DNA from: Molanna angustata
Lineage: Eukaryota; Arthropoda; Insecta; Trichoptera; Molannidae
Reading direction: 5' to 3'
DNA length: 64,000 nucleotides
Assembly: GCA_963576475.1 (NCBI GenBank)
Contig: OY754978.1
Span: forward strand, 7,266,629 to 7,330,628
In this document: piece by piece, positions 11,297 to 22,867 of the stretch
How the letters are laid out: each line of letters begins with the position of its first letter
How positions within the stretch are numbered: position 1 is the stretch's first letter
Translations under genes and position numbers: made by a program
Notes under the pieces: model-generated
What the model was told of the DNA's origin: nothing
Databases searched by the model: none
What the model saw: the letters and a program-made list of their open reading frames with translations, nothing else

Positions 11297-11600
11297 TTAA
11301 TAACAGTCTTCTTCTTCTTCTTCGTTTAGTAGACCTAATTGGTCTGTTCTTCGGAAACTATGCTTCCTGGGATGGCGAAGTCCAACTATCCTTCCATCTC
11401 TTGGGTAGTCTTCCGGATAGGCGGCGGCCAGAAGGGATTTCATTCGCCGCTATATATTCAAGTCTATCAATGTCCATCCTGGCTACGTGGTCTCTCCAAT
11501 GCCTTCTTCTGGATCTACTCCACCGAACGATGTCCTCTATTCCACATGTTTTTCCTTATTTGAACATTGCGAACACGATCTCGGAGAGTTTTACCAGTGA
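11297..11600 (-). mobile_element. Non-LTR retrotransposon 3' end
   Basis: On the minus strand an open segment reads DIVRWSRSRRRHWRDHVARM, DIDRLEYIAANEIPSG, then RRLSGRLPKRWKDSW and TSPSQEA before a stop. The remainder runs GGTCTACTAAAC into (GAA)n at 11297. The pattern RxxWRxHVxRM then SGRxPKRWxD is the usual tail of insect LINE ORF2. The stop codons and absent upstream domains show it is 5'-truncated and dead. Its last ~110 bp resemble the tandem units at 55769-56400. Confidence 0.8.
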
Positions 11601-11639
11601 TTTAATAACAGTATTTAAATATTTCACAAATTAACGGAT

Positions 11640-13830
11640 TTTTCGGGTGCAAACACCATACAAATAATACCTATTGAAATAATGTTAAAATCTGAAATTT
11701 TCTCCTATACATAAGATGCGCACTGGTCAACACAACCACTGCCAGATGCGATAGGCTCTCTGAGTGGTTGAGATCTCGTAGTATTAACTTAAATGAGTTG
11801 TGAAATTTTATATTAAATGCGAAAATTTTAATTTAATTAGTAATTTCTTATTCAATTTATAAAGCAACTCGCTCGCTCGGGTCGCTCTTATTATTATAAA
11901 CAAACTTGAACTACATAACCTAAGAATGCTGAAAAAATGCTGGGACTAGACGCCACTGAAAGGAATCGGATTAGTTCCCTTTAAAGAAATATTTTATTTC
12001 ATCAGCCAGATATTTTTTGAAGATTTACCTTAAACTTATCTTTGATATTATGCCTTTTGTTTAATTCTTCTGGAAGTACACAAATATGAAAATCTCGTTT
12101 TTGTATTTTTTCAACTTCATTCAATTAACTAAAATTAGTTTTTTTTTCTGAGTTCTCGGCTGCAAAACGGTCGCTATCATACTCGGCGTGTTTGTAAACA
12201 TCAAATCTTGTTTTATTTACTTTTTATTTTAACTTTTAATTCCTCCGTACATTGTCCGACGACGCTGTTGTCTGTGCGCTCAATGAAAGTTGAATAATTT
12301 GTTATTCATGAAAATATTACCGGGGATAACTTGTATAACAACAGCCAGCGCTATGTTTTATATTAAACTATGTAAGGACATCGTCATTGTTTGACTTCTC
12401 TTATCAAATTAACTCCTGTTCACGTTATGTTCTTGCTCTGGGACGTGACCATTTTTCTTGGCAGTTGGAAAATTAGAGTTTCAAGAGATTAATGTTCAGA
12501 AGAGACTATCATATTGTATAATGTTATGATTTTATCTACGCCATCATATACATTTTCACGTTTACTTCAAAAAATGACTTATTTACGCACTGCATCAAAA
12601 ATGTACCTACCAACTGTAAGACATTCGTTTCTACCACCACCACACGGTCTGCATATGGGGAATGTAAATGGCCCTTTGACAGAGCGCTAAGAGAGCGACA
12701 AAAAAAATGCAAAGCACGATTAGTAGCTCATGGAGCCACATAGATTAGCAATCTCGCCATCATAGTGCAAAAAGAATGTGAATGGAAGATTCACACTCGT
12801 GTACAGTCATTGACTTTTAAATAATTTTAAACACAACTTTCCCTCTATACACAATACACAACCTCCAAGAACAACAAGATTCTCTATCACCAACACATTA
12901 AATATCCCGAAGTTGCAAACTACTCATGGACAAAGACATTTTAAATACTACGCCATCAAACTACATAATTGACTACCAACCTCACTAAAACTGCTACTTC
13001 AAATTACATCGTCACAAAAATACAAAAAACACATAACAGTATGGGTAAATAACACCGTTTCAGATCATATCAATAACATAATCACACCTAATCAAATATA
13101 ATTAACTTTCATATATTTTTTTCAATATCAATTTAATGTACTACTTATGTCACACAACTGTACAAATGAACACATTCAGCACAGGACTTCCTAGTGAGGT
13201 GTTCATTGTACCCTCGCAATTACACACTTATCAATAACACACATACACACTCTTGTACGAACACATATACTTATCTTATAGTATGTAGTTGAATTGTAAC
13301 TTCATATTATTAATACATAAATTTATATTCCTTTTGGCTTTTGATTTATCATAACTGTGCATAGTTTCTTCTCTGAAAAAACCCCAGCTGTATAATATAC
13401 GTATGGGATAGTTGCCTATCGCATTTGAAGGTTAGGAAAGTGAAGTCATTTCAAAATTCTGTGGCTTTCCTTAGTTAACTATGAATTTGTCATTCTCTAT
13501 TCACGCAGCGCCGGCTGAATTCATAGCTTCGGTGAATTTCGGCCTCCGTTCATATTTATTATTCATCTTCCAGGAATACTTAGCTCGTAATAATAATAGT
13601 AATCGCTTTTTGTTTGTATAAAACAACATTAGCCGTTCATCATTAGTTATACCTACAACACAACATATTATTATATATTATATCCTCTCACTTTTCCAAG
13701 AATTGATCCACGCTATGTAAATTTAATTATAAAATTCTAGCAATCATTATGTTTTTATTTGAAAATATAATTATAAACTATAAAAATAACATAAGTATAA
13801 ATTAGTAACAGTAATAGTAAACTTTAATAA
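11640..13830. other. AT-rich stretch, no gene seen
   Basis: No long open frame or recognised repeat is present. A slightly GC-richer patch near 12640-12800 contains TGGGGAATGTAAATGG and GGAAGATTCACACTCGTG, which loosely recall the 1536-2050 element, but the match is too weak to call. Confidence 0.45.
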
Positions 13831-13834
13831 AAAT

Positions 13835-14110
13835 TTATACATCTAGTTTAAATAAACAAAAAGGTATAAAAATAATTATTTTTTGGAACAAATAAGTGTA
13901 GTAAGAGAATAACAATGAATTGTTTTTAGAACATTGATTGTTTTTATCTATGTATTCAGCACCTAGCCTACGAAAGTTGACAAGATTTTTGGTTTCTTTT
14001 ACGTTTGGTGGTAAACTATTATACATTTTGAGACCTTTATGGTATAAATTATTTTGTGTACATGTTAATCTAGTTTTTGGATGTCTAAAATCCTGACATC
14101 CTCTACCATC
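13835..14110 (-). mobile_element. CR1/jockey-group LINE C-terminus
   Basis: On the minus strand the frame reads DFRHPKTRLTCTQNNLYHKG, LKMYNSLPPNVKETKNLVNF, RRLGAEYIDKNNQ and then low-complexity sequence to a stop at 13835. The pattern T+LT...LYxKGLKxYNSLPxxxK...NxxxFRxxLxxYI is a known C-terminal signature of CR1-like and related LINEs. The upstream reverse transcriptase is absent. This is a truncated pseudogene fragment, with the clade assignment tentative. Confidence 0.65.
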
Positions 14111-14204
14111 AGGTTAAAACCGCTCTTCTGTTTGCTTATTGAGTAATTTAAAATTTTATCATTTTATTCTGAGATTGTCCATCATACGTTATCGGCATTC
14201 GACA

Positions 14205-14345
14205 CTAATTCAATTAGACATCTAACTCTTGACTGAAAGGTCTGGTATTTGATTCCTGATGGAGACAATGTTTTTTTACAATGTTTTCGATCTAAATTCG
14301 CGAGTTCTCTCCAGAATATTGCATCATTTTATTAAATTCATATTC
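14205..14345 (+). mobile_element. Degraded SINE, family S2
   Basis: TAGACATCTAACTCTTGACT, GGTATTTGATTCCTGATGGA, GACAATG and CTCCAGAATATTGCATC follow the order of the intact S2 copies (TTAGATATCTGACTGCTGAG, GGGTTCGATTCCCGGTGGA, GACACAG, CTCCAGAATGTGGCAAC). The copy is diverged and lacks the first 40 bp. Confidence 0.6.
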
Positions 14346-14374
14346 CATTAATATTTGATATTATCTGCCTATCC

Positions 14375-14494
14375 TAAGTTAGTTTAGCTTAACTCGCATA
14401 GTTGAGGTCATTTTCATACTAGCTCACATAGTTTGCGGTCTGCACACTAGTATGAAAAACGACCTCAACTATGCGAGCTGAACAAAATTAACTT
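14375..14494. repeat. Long hairpin (about 50-bp arms)
   Basis: CGCATAGTTGAGGTC with CATACTAG on the left mirrors CTAGTATG and GACCTCAACTATGCG on the right; weaker complementarity extends outward to AAGTTAGTTT / AAATTAACTT. It ends one base before the MITE at 14496. It may be an independent fold-back MITE. Confidence 0.65.
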
Positions 14495-14495
14495 A

Positions 14496-15295
14496 AGTCT
14501 ACTTTACACGGACGCTGTTTTCAACAGGTTTCAGGTTTTCGACGGGGTTTTCAACGCGATGGTCAAAAAAAAGAACATGTACTATTTTCAACGCGATTTT
14601 CATCCATTTTGGTAAAACAGAAATCTGTAAAATTATTCGCTGTCGTCCATAGGTTTTCATATAATACACTATATGTCGTAGTTAGCAAATTTTGTATGAA
14701 TCGAATGTGAGTCATTTTTCAGGGGGGATTTTTGACGTTTTGGTTCCAGACCACATCGTTTTTCTGTAGAAAATAACGACTTATGTGAATTGTTTATGGA
14801 TTTATTTGTCTAAAGAACATTTTAATTATTAATAATTTAGAGAAAATTTATCTAGGATGTGTTGAAATGTAAGGAAAACTGAAATATGTTGCCAACCAAA
14901 ACGTCAAACTCGCGATATTCCACGACTCACTTTTTGCACAGAGTACTACATCTAGGTTTATTATAATAAAAATCTATGCTGTCGTCGTTACCGACGAGTC
15001 AACATGGCTGCCGTTTGCGTTGACTTTTACGTGTGACAATCGCTCGCGATGTATTTTGTTTATTTGGAAAGTGTCGAAACATTCGATATACATTTATATT
15101 TTATTAAACATTTATTACATAATTTTTCGATATACATTTATTTATATGATATTATACATTTGCACATAATGTAATCTTGTAAACTATGTAAAGTACTGTA
15201 AAGCGATATTTGGAGTAGGTAACCTGTATTTTGGATGCTGTTTTAAGCGTTGGAAACCGTGCCGCGTTGAAAATAGTGTCCGTGTAAAGTGCACT
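14496..15295. mobile_element. MITE with TTA target duplication (Harbinger-like)
   Basis: The left end is AGTCTACTTTACACGGAC and the right end reverse-complements to AGTGCACTTTACACGGAC, continuing with a shared CTRTTTTCAAC block. TTA flanks both sides (14493-14495 and 15296-15298). Length is 800 bp. A TTA duplication and a ~30-bp inverted repeat fit PIF/Harbinger. No transposase frame is visible, so it is non-autonomous. Confidence 0.8.
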
Positions 15296-15299
15296 TTAG

Positions 15300-16060
15300 C
15301 TTAGCTTTTGGTCTGCAGCGGGCTTATAGTTGCCCAAAATCACAAATATTGTTCGCAGTTTCGTTTATGCTGATTATTTCCATTCCATGGGTTGTTTATT
15401 CCGGTAACTTAACATTTCGCCTCTCCTCGTTCTGGAGACCATCGCTTCCAGGTTTGGTGGTAAACAGACAGGCTGGCTGGCTGGCAGATAGGCAGGCAGG
15501 TATATTTCATCAAAAGCCACTTACCAAACCGAGGTGCATGATTAATGAGGAGCGTGGGCCCCAGATACGCTTATGACGTGCTGGCAGCAAAATTAAATTC
15601 CGCAAAGCAAATATCATAATACGATGAATATCTTCTTGTACCTAAATATGTATGTATGTAGGTAGGTATATACTAGTAACAACCCGTCAAAAAAGACGGA
15701 TTTTTTTTTTAAATAATGAATTTTGAATATATTTACTTTTCTTCTCCTCTCAATTTTTTAATATATGTTTCGTCTTTGGTGTGGGTTTCTTGAAGAGTCA
15801 GAATAGATACATTTTCGTCAATAGCTAATTAAGAAATATATTCTGATTTGGATTTGGAGTCCTTCGACGTTAATTTGCAGAATGTGTGCTGATGGCCCAA
15901 CATTAATTGTAAGATAGCTCTGAATGGTGCTTTTTACTTCCTTCTATCTCTCCTTATTGGTTTCTTTCTCATTTTATATTTTCATTAAATTAATTCATTT
16001 GTGTGGCTGGGAGATTTTAATAAATTGTTCAGCCTCTTATAGAATAGACATTTTTTTTAT
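15300..16060. other. No gene; short simple repeats
   Basis: A GGCTGGCTGGCAGATAGGCA tetranucleotide-like patch lies near 15470-15500 and ATGTATGTATGTAGGTAGGT near 15646. The open frame 15289-15576 crosses the MITE end and shows no family resemblance. Confidence 0.45.
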
Positions 16061-16084
16061 TTAGCCGTAGTATACACTGTATTG

Positions 16085-16360
16085 TATATTTAACATTAAC
16101 TCTAGTTGGTTGGAAGTAATTCCCGTTTGGCAATAGGCCCACCAATGTACAAATTATATGTACAGATATGTACAAATAAATAGACAAATTTAATCAATCA
16201 TTATGTCCTTGTAACAAGTACATATACATCTTCGTACATTCCCTCAACTAAGTATAAATGCTTGTACCGTAGGTGAACGAAATCGGTCGTGGCAGGATTC
16301 AAACTCGTGACCACTGGATCGTTAGCACGGCGCGCTAACCGCACTGCCACCGCTCATCAT
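16085..16360 (-). mobile_element. SINE, family S1 (tRNA-derived)
   Basis: On the minus strand the head reads GGTGGCAGTGCGGTTAGCGC (A-box), then CCAGTGGTCACGAGTTTGAA and TCCTGCCACGACCGATTTCG (B-box and 3' side of the tRNA-like part). The body follows to CCCTAAC-free AT-rich sequence. The same head occurs at 40848 (plus) and 25905-26037 (minus). Confidence 0.75.
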
Positions 16361-16377
16361 TATATGAAATGTATTGG

Positions 16378-16702
16378 CAGGGCCGGATAAACGTGTTTTT
16401 GCGCCCGTAGCAATATATTTGAATCCGCCCCCCCCCCCATAACTTTTTTTTAAATTTTAACAGTAGAAGAATTTAAAATGATGTAAAATTGCATCGGGTC
16501 TAAAATGACGAATCACAATAAGCGCGATTTTTTACATAGACACCATCATGCCGAGCCTCTATCCGGGTACGCAAAGAGAACCGAGCGCCACACATGCGGA
16601 TTTTTGATGTATATGATTAACATTTTAGAATTTTAAGCGCCCTTTTTAAGACAACCGCCCTGACTTCTTGTTCCTGATTGTTCTATGATTTATCCGGCCC
16701 TG
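16378..16702. mobile_element. hAT-type MITE with perfect 8-bp duplication
   Basis: The element begins CAGGGCCGGATAAA and ends TTTATCCGGCCCTG. It is flanked by identical 8-bp copies TGTATTGG at 16370-16377 and 16703-16710. An 8-bp duplication with CAGGG...CCCTG ends is diagnostic of hAT. It is 325 bp with no coding capacity. The intact duplication implies a fairly recent insertion. Confidence 0.92.
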
Positions 16703-16710
16703 TGTATTGG

Positions 16711-18350
16711 ATTACTTTATGCACGTAATTCTCGGGGGGTTGCATCCAGCCATGGTTTCTGAAAATGGAAAACTTGATATCTTATGGTCATCTGTTGTCT
16801 TTGTACCATACCGCTTCATACTATAGCTGACATATTTCCATTCTTTCGCTAGCTGTTATCGACCAAAGCCACTTGATTGACTACTACGAACTCACAGTTG
16901 TATAACTGTTTTATCTACCAGTTCCTTGTACTCGTTCAGTTTGTATTGGTGGTCTTTTGGAATATTTGTGTCCCATGGAACAGTCAGCTCCACATAAATA
17001 ACTATTTTCAATGAAAGAGAATTAATTTTCAAGTCAGGCCTAAGAAACGAGATGCAGAACTCCTTTGGAGGGTTATATCTCTCTGAATTATTATTATTCT
17101 TTATTTTGTGACGAATACGACAGAATTAATCTATCCAAATTAGCATTATCTATATGTTGTCACATCTGACAAAGTTTCATTTCTTACATCTAACAACACT
17201 TACACACGAAAAGATTCATCAAAGTAAATGCACTATAATAATTTATTTTAACAGCAATACGCGGACATACAAACAGACATATAGGGAATTATTTAAGTTG
17301 ACGAGATTGGTATGTTTCTCAGAGAAAATGTCTCGACCAGGTTATATGTACATCTTACTTACGTAATATGTGTATGTAATTTCATTCGTGGAGACTTGGC
17401 CATCATAAATCGGAGACGGAGGACTCCGGATATTGCAAACATGGATGCAATTTGGATTATTAAAATGTACATCAGTTTAGACGTGAATCTTGGCAAAAAT
17501 GTAATGTCGTCATAATATGTCGACTTTAGATTAAAGTGGAAAACAAACAATACTCGTAAACTTTCCAATGAAAGTAGATACTGGAAAGAAAAGGGTAGAG
17601 ACAGAACTAAATGGAAACTATTCTAGGAGTCCTTCATCCAAGAGAGATCAATTTCACGAAAGAAAAAAAATATAGGTGTCATTCTTCGTTTTCTCTTTAG
17701 CTTACGTGGCATTCCACCCAACCATTGGGATGATTTCTACCAGAATAAAAATATTATTGAGAGTTGGCGTAATTGCACTTTAGAATAAATTCATTAAAGC
17801 TGTAGCTTCGCTCCTGAATAACTACAATGTGCATATTCTCTACAGTTCTCGAAGATTAACGAACTCCAGTTCATCGCCGTTGGGGCAAACCTATCAAGTA
17901 CTTTCATTCATGCGTCGACCGTCTAACTGAATACAATATGTTATATTCTGATTCGTCTAAATTTATCCGTCTGAATTTTAGTACATGAGAAATATAAAAA
18001 AGTTGCTTGCATTTATACGGGACTCATTACGCCACAGCGAGTATAAAATCCTTTTATCCACGGTCGCCCGTTGGTTGCAAACGTTTTCGTACTCTGAAAC
18101 GAATCAGAATAGGGTATAGTGTCGCGTTTATTATAGTTTTATTTGTTCCCACCCTTGCCATCACGATCGGCCGAATTATTTTTTAATTATATTAATATTT
18201 ATAATAATATACGAACACGCACATTAAATATAAATAGTAACCTTCTGATACTTAATTCTTTTAAATAATCTATAAGAATATACTCGAAGAATATACCAAA
18301 AGGCGAAGAAATTTTGCTAAGTGGAAATAAAATTGCAGGGAATTTAATGA
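16711..18350. other. No clear gene; possible LINE scrap
   Basis: At 17570-17640 the plus strand reads SRYWKEKGRDRTKWKLF, which loosely recalls LINE C-termini (xWxxxAxDRxxWR), but stops surround it and it is not called. The rest shows no recognised element. Confidence 0.35.
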
Positions 18351-18357
18351 TAGAAGA

Positions 18358-18560
18358 TGTGATCCAACTGTCGATTTGTTCGAGAGAATTTATTTCTCTT
18401 AACATATCGACAAAGTATCGAGCCAAGATACGCGAGATTTGTATGCAATGTCTATATTTTTCACGGTTTTTCCAACTTTGAAGTCAAATAACACCAACTT
18501 GCATTGCAGCATATGTGGTTCATACATGGATTTACTCAGAATACAGTGGTTGCAACGTAT
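18358..18560 (+). repeat. Interspersed repeat family F, copy 1
   Basis: This segment shares GTCGATTTGTTCGAGAGAA, CTCTTAACATATCGACAAAG, GATACGCGAGA, TCTATATTTTTCA, GGTTTTTCCAACTTTGA, GTCAAA-AACACCAACTT and GGATTTACTCAGAAT with 37690-37875. The first 45 bp form a hairpin (better preserved in copy 2). It has no coding content. The element class is unknown. Confidence 0.7.
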
Positions 18561-18609
18561 TAATATTTGGTTAAAATAAATCACCCCTGCGAAAATACAA
18601 CACACTTAA

Positions 18610-21580
18610 TATTTATTATTTATAATATCATATCCGCATCATCAATAGCCATCGTTCAAAAACAACGGAAATTCCAATGTAATTATGTCAAAAGTTAGAC
18701 TGCATTTAATTTTTTAATTTGTTTCACGAATCCTGCTATTCTAACGACAAAATAATATTATTTATAATAATATTGATCATTTCGGAGTTTATTTTGTGTC
18801 ATTTTTCTATTCAATTCTATTTATTACAATTAACTTTATTTGTTTGTACTTATGCGTGCTTCAAAACAATGTGAATCATTTGATTTAAAAAAAAAATAAC
18901 CACCTTTATCCCTCATAGTCTATCCCAAATTATGTAATTGAAAATCTTGCAAAAGTTAAACCTGGCAATTTAACTTTTTTTTTAATCTTCGATTTCAGTA
19001 GGTAACCCTTCAACAACATTACTTTAAACCCTTACAATTATACTTAAAACCTTGTTAGGTTTATTAGTTATCTGGGTTTACGACTTTATTGTATATTCCA
19101 GAATGTAATTTAATGACTCTCGTACCAATGATATTGTATTATTTTACGTTGGCAAAGAAATAATGCTGGTATTTATACCTGTCTAGTAACATGTGGTCAT
19201 CTGAACAAAATCTACCGACTGGGTTTGTTAATTCTGACTTTTACTTGATTCTGGCATGCCTTTAATTATATGTGTTTCATTTCAATAAATAAATATCTCT
19301 TACCGATGTTGTTAGAGCCCAAATCGAGCCTTGGCCTTATGGCGGTATGTTGAACACGAATATTCCAGAAACAAAAATGACTATACAAATAGGTAGGTAC
19401 CCCCTATTTTGAATTGCAAAACTATTATTCCGCTCAGAACCGTACGTGTCGCACAGTGATTAGTTTGAAATATCAATTTATTTAATATTGTAACAGTTTA
19501 TAATCTTAAATTTGAAGTTAATTAAATATGTCGTGTTATCGTAAGTTACCTCCTTCATTCCATCAATATAAACATGTTTTGTATAAAAAATGAAAATTCT
19601 TAAAATATTCAATACTATCGCCATCTACAGTTGGATTTCATGTGCAACTAGTTATCAGAAACATCGATATGTATCGTATCATAATATTATGTACCTACCT
19701 TTATGAAAATAAAACTGTTTCTTACTTTTAGTTCCGATCTACATTCATAGATGGCCTCGCTCCGAATACTCCACAACTCAACACAATTTTATTTCGGGTG
19801 AACGTCGAAAGATGGCGGTAATGTCCCACATAACTGCAATACGAATGGTTCCAAATTTTCTTTATATAGTCCGTGCGACGAAGATTTCGTTAGGACTGTA
19901 CTTCACAGGATCATTTCTGTAGTACTTCCTCCCTCGTAACGTAAACACTCTACCAGAGTGAATACCCGCGTTGATGAGACGTGGCGAGGTACCTTGAGCG
20001 TGAGGCAGGCAGGGTCATCCTCTTATGAGGCTGATCTTAGCCATCGATGATCGTTCGCCGTCCGGTCTCGTATCGGAGGGTTAAGGGTATCTTCGCTTTC
20101 TGAGCGGTTTTGTTATTTATTTTAAATAGTCAATGTTAACTCTAGTTCGCTAATATCGCAGATTGAAACGCATCTACATACATATTTCGAAAATCTTTCC
20201 CTGATTTCCTCAATGAATTATAGAACAGTTTATAAAGATGAAATATCATTTTATCTTTATGTTCGTGAGTTATTTGAGTTTGTTTACAATAATACTCTTC
20301 TTGAAGTAAAACCGTTTTCTATTTTAATTATCCGTAGGTATTATTATACTCTTTGAGTGGGTTGAATTTAGTTACGACATTATTTCATACAATTTGTGTG
20401 GCATTATTCACTACTCAAATCTATAGGAACTCTCAATATTTTGATACTTAATCTCCAAAAATACATACATACCATCATGCTGTTTTCATATTCTGGGAAG
20501 GAAAAAAGGATTAACCTCTATACTATCCTATCTTGACATACTTATCGGGTCCGGACTTAAGGCCTTGCCACTCATACATACATACATGTTCTATATAGAA
20601 AACAAAATATCTTAAAATATTCAATAATTTTCGTTTTAGTGTTTATAGATATTCTTCAACTACACATATCGCCATAGACAGTTAGATCTCATGTGTATCA
20701 TGCAACTAGTTTTTAACATAGTATTTTTGCTACGTCTTTTTCTCATCCTTCTCTTATTATATTTTTTTTAATTCGGCATTCCTTAATTATCTCTGTCATG
20801 ACTCTCAATATTACCAACGTCATATCCAGTTGTACCTTTCTCAACTTATTTTCCACCACGTGACGTTAGGTCCACCTCTACTTAACCTGCTTTCCTGTAT
20901 TATATGACCTTCATACTTCATCAATTAAAGTATTCTTATTTTATTCATTTGCAATGACATTCTAACAAGTAATTTATCTTGAAATAATTAAAAAGAAGAA
21001 TGTGCCCATACCGCTACTAGTTCCGTTGATGGATTTTGTCGATGTGCTTCCCATAGGCTGTTCGTAGTAAGCTCAATTTATGATAATACCTCTACCGTTG
21101 CTCTAAGTCGTTTTTTACAACTAGCAGTAAAATTTAAATGAGGTTTTTGATTGCGGCCTCTCTTCAGGAAGGTACAGCACAGCTACTCCTGTTGGCTGGC
21201 TGGCACAGTACCCTACATCGGAACAGTATAGGTAAATACTTCTTCCTCACAACACCGCTAAATTTACGGGTGTACCAATTAAGATATCCTATTAATGGTC
21301 TGAAAGGCACGTTAAATTTAACTACTCATTCCAGACGTAATTCTTGATGAATATAAATCCCATGAATGTCGGTTTATTGTTTGTTTGTTTTCATTATACG
21401 TAAGTTTCATTGTGAGGAAGCTGGAGGAAAAAAGGAGATAGCAAGAAACGAGGTAATGAGGGAATCGTAAGAAAGCTGTTTAACGGTAGAGAACTATGGA
21501 ATATTGTATGATATTAATGGAGAAAATTGTTTTGCATATTAAAATAGTATGGAGTTCAGTAAACCTGGCTGTCGAAAATT
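18610..21580. other. No gene seen; one LINE scrap and a GC-richer patch
   Basis: The stretch is mostly AT-rich. A GC-richer patch spans about 19735-20110 with no recognised frame. A short LINE 3' scrap (19296-19345) is listed separately. No other element was identified. Confidence 0.45.
19296..19345 (-). mobile_element. LINE 3'-end scrap
   Basis: TAGAGCCCAAATCGAGCCTT with flanks matches the minus-strand LINE terminus at 5150-5180 (TACAGCCCAAATTGAGCTTT). Only about 45 bp remain. Confidence 0.55.
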
Positions 21581-21581
21581 T

Positions 21582-21880
21582 ATTTGTCGCTAACGATTCC
21601 TATATTTTTTTTTGTCACCTTCGAATTATGTACTCATTATATTTGTCACTTTCGAATCGCACATCGATTTTGTCATCTTCAAATAGCCAATCATATTTGC
21701 TGTCTTCCTATTTGCTACATTATTTGTCGCCATCGAATTGCTAGTTATGTTTGTCGCCTTCGAATTATATACCCATTTTATTTGTCACTTTCAAATTGCT
21801 CATTTGTCACTTTCGAATTAATTCGTTTGTTTGCTGTCTTCCTATTTGCCACAGTATTTGTCGCAATCAAATTTTAATTT
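21582..21880. repeat. Degenerate tandem repeat, ~30-40 bp
   Basis: The core TTTGTCRCYTTCGAATT recurs about nine times (for example near 21583, 21639, 21751, 21780 and 21805), interleaved with GCTGTCTTCCTATTTGC twice. Units vary in length. It opens several overlapping frames that encode low-complexity peptide, which I treat as an artefact. Confidence 0.65.
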
Positions 21881-22867
21881 ATGTTTGTGCCCATTGTATT
21901 TTGGTCATTCGCTCAAGTCAATGTTGAGTATATTAAAGCGTGTCTTATTTTTTGCTTACCTAAACGATTCTTTGATAGGCATCAATAATTACATACTATT
22001 CAAAATATCCTTTAGAATTGTTTTAACCGTGTATTTCTTAAACAAGTCAACGTTCAACTTGTTCAAATCTATAATGCAACATGTAAAACGACGTCTACTC
22101 GTCGTACACAAACATTCAAATGAAGACCTTCCCCGGTCACGTGATCTTCAGCTAGCCTCTGAATTATTTCTCTTCATTTGCTTTTCAACTTTGAACGGTT
22201 GAATTATGGCGGCGGGAGTTTATTCACGCGATTTTCAACGACTACCAGAAACCCCGGGTTTTCCTACACTATTCCGAATATATTTTTCATGTTTCATTTT
22301 GTTTTCTTTTTCTCCTCTTTCTCTCTCGGCGTTTGTTTTTTATCCGCTCCGTCGAAAACTTGACTCAACTGTTGCGAGAAATTAAAATGGCACGGACGAT
22401 ACTCTCGTGTTTTTGTTTAAACAAAGTAATTAGATTACCTACTCGTGTGTGTGTGTGTTTTTTTAACTGGAACAGAGTTTTTTTTGTTTTATATGCACCA
22501 AACATGGCTGCCCGAGTAGATTAATGATCGACAAACGATGCTATGCAGCCATTCTACAGTAAATAAATTCGTTTTCTAAACACTCCTTTTGAACTACGTT
22601 TACAATCTATTTTCAGTCATTAAATCAATAATAATTGAACGAACTCATTTCATGAAAATACTGAAAAATAATTCCGCCAGTGTGCATTTTATTTGTTTAT
22701 ATTATGTACAAAAAGTTAAATAAAGAAATAAATAAATAAAAATTTCCATCCAAATTTAAATACTTTGTGGAGTGATTTAGAAGTGAGGAATATAGCGTTG
22801 GCCATAACCCATTCGTTTTCTTAAATGTTTGTATTTTAAGACGACGTATCATAATTACTTACAAAAG

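Noticed and set aside
17154..17640. Possible LINE C-terminus (SRYWKEKGRDRTKWKLF)
   Set aside because: The resemblance is limited to a few residues and the neighbouring sequence has no supporting motif.
21584..22202. Overlapping plus-strand frames of about 80-120 codons
   Set aside because: They cross a degenerate tandem repeat and give low-complexity peptide with no start context or homology.
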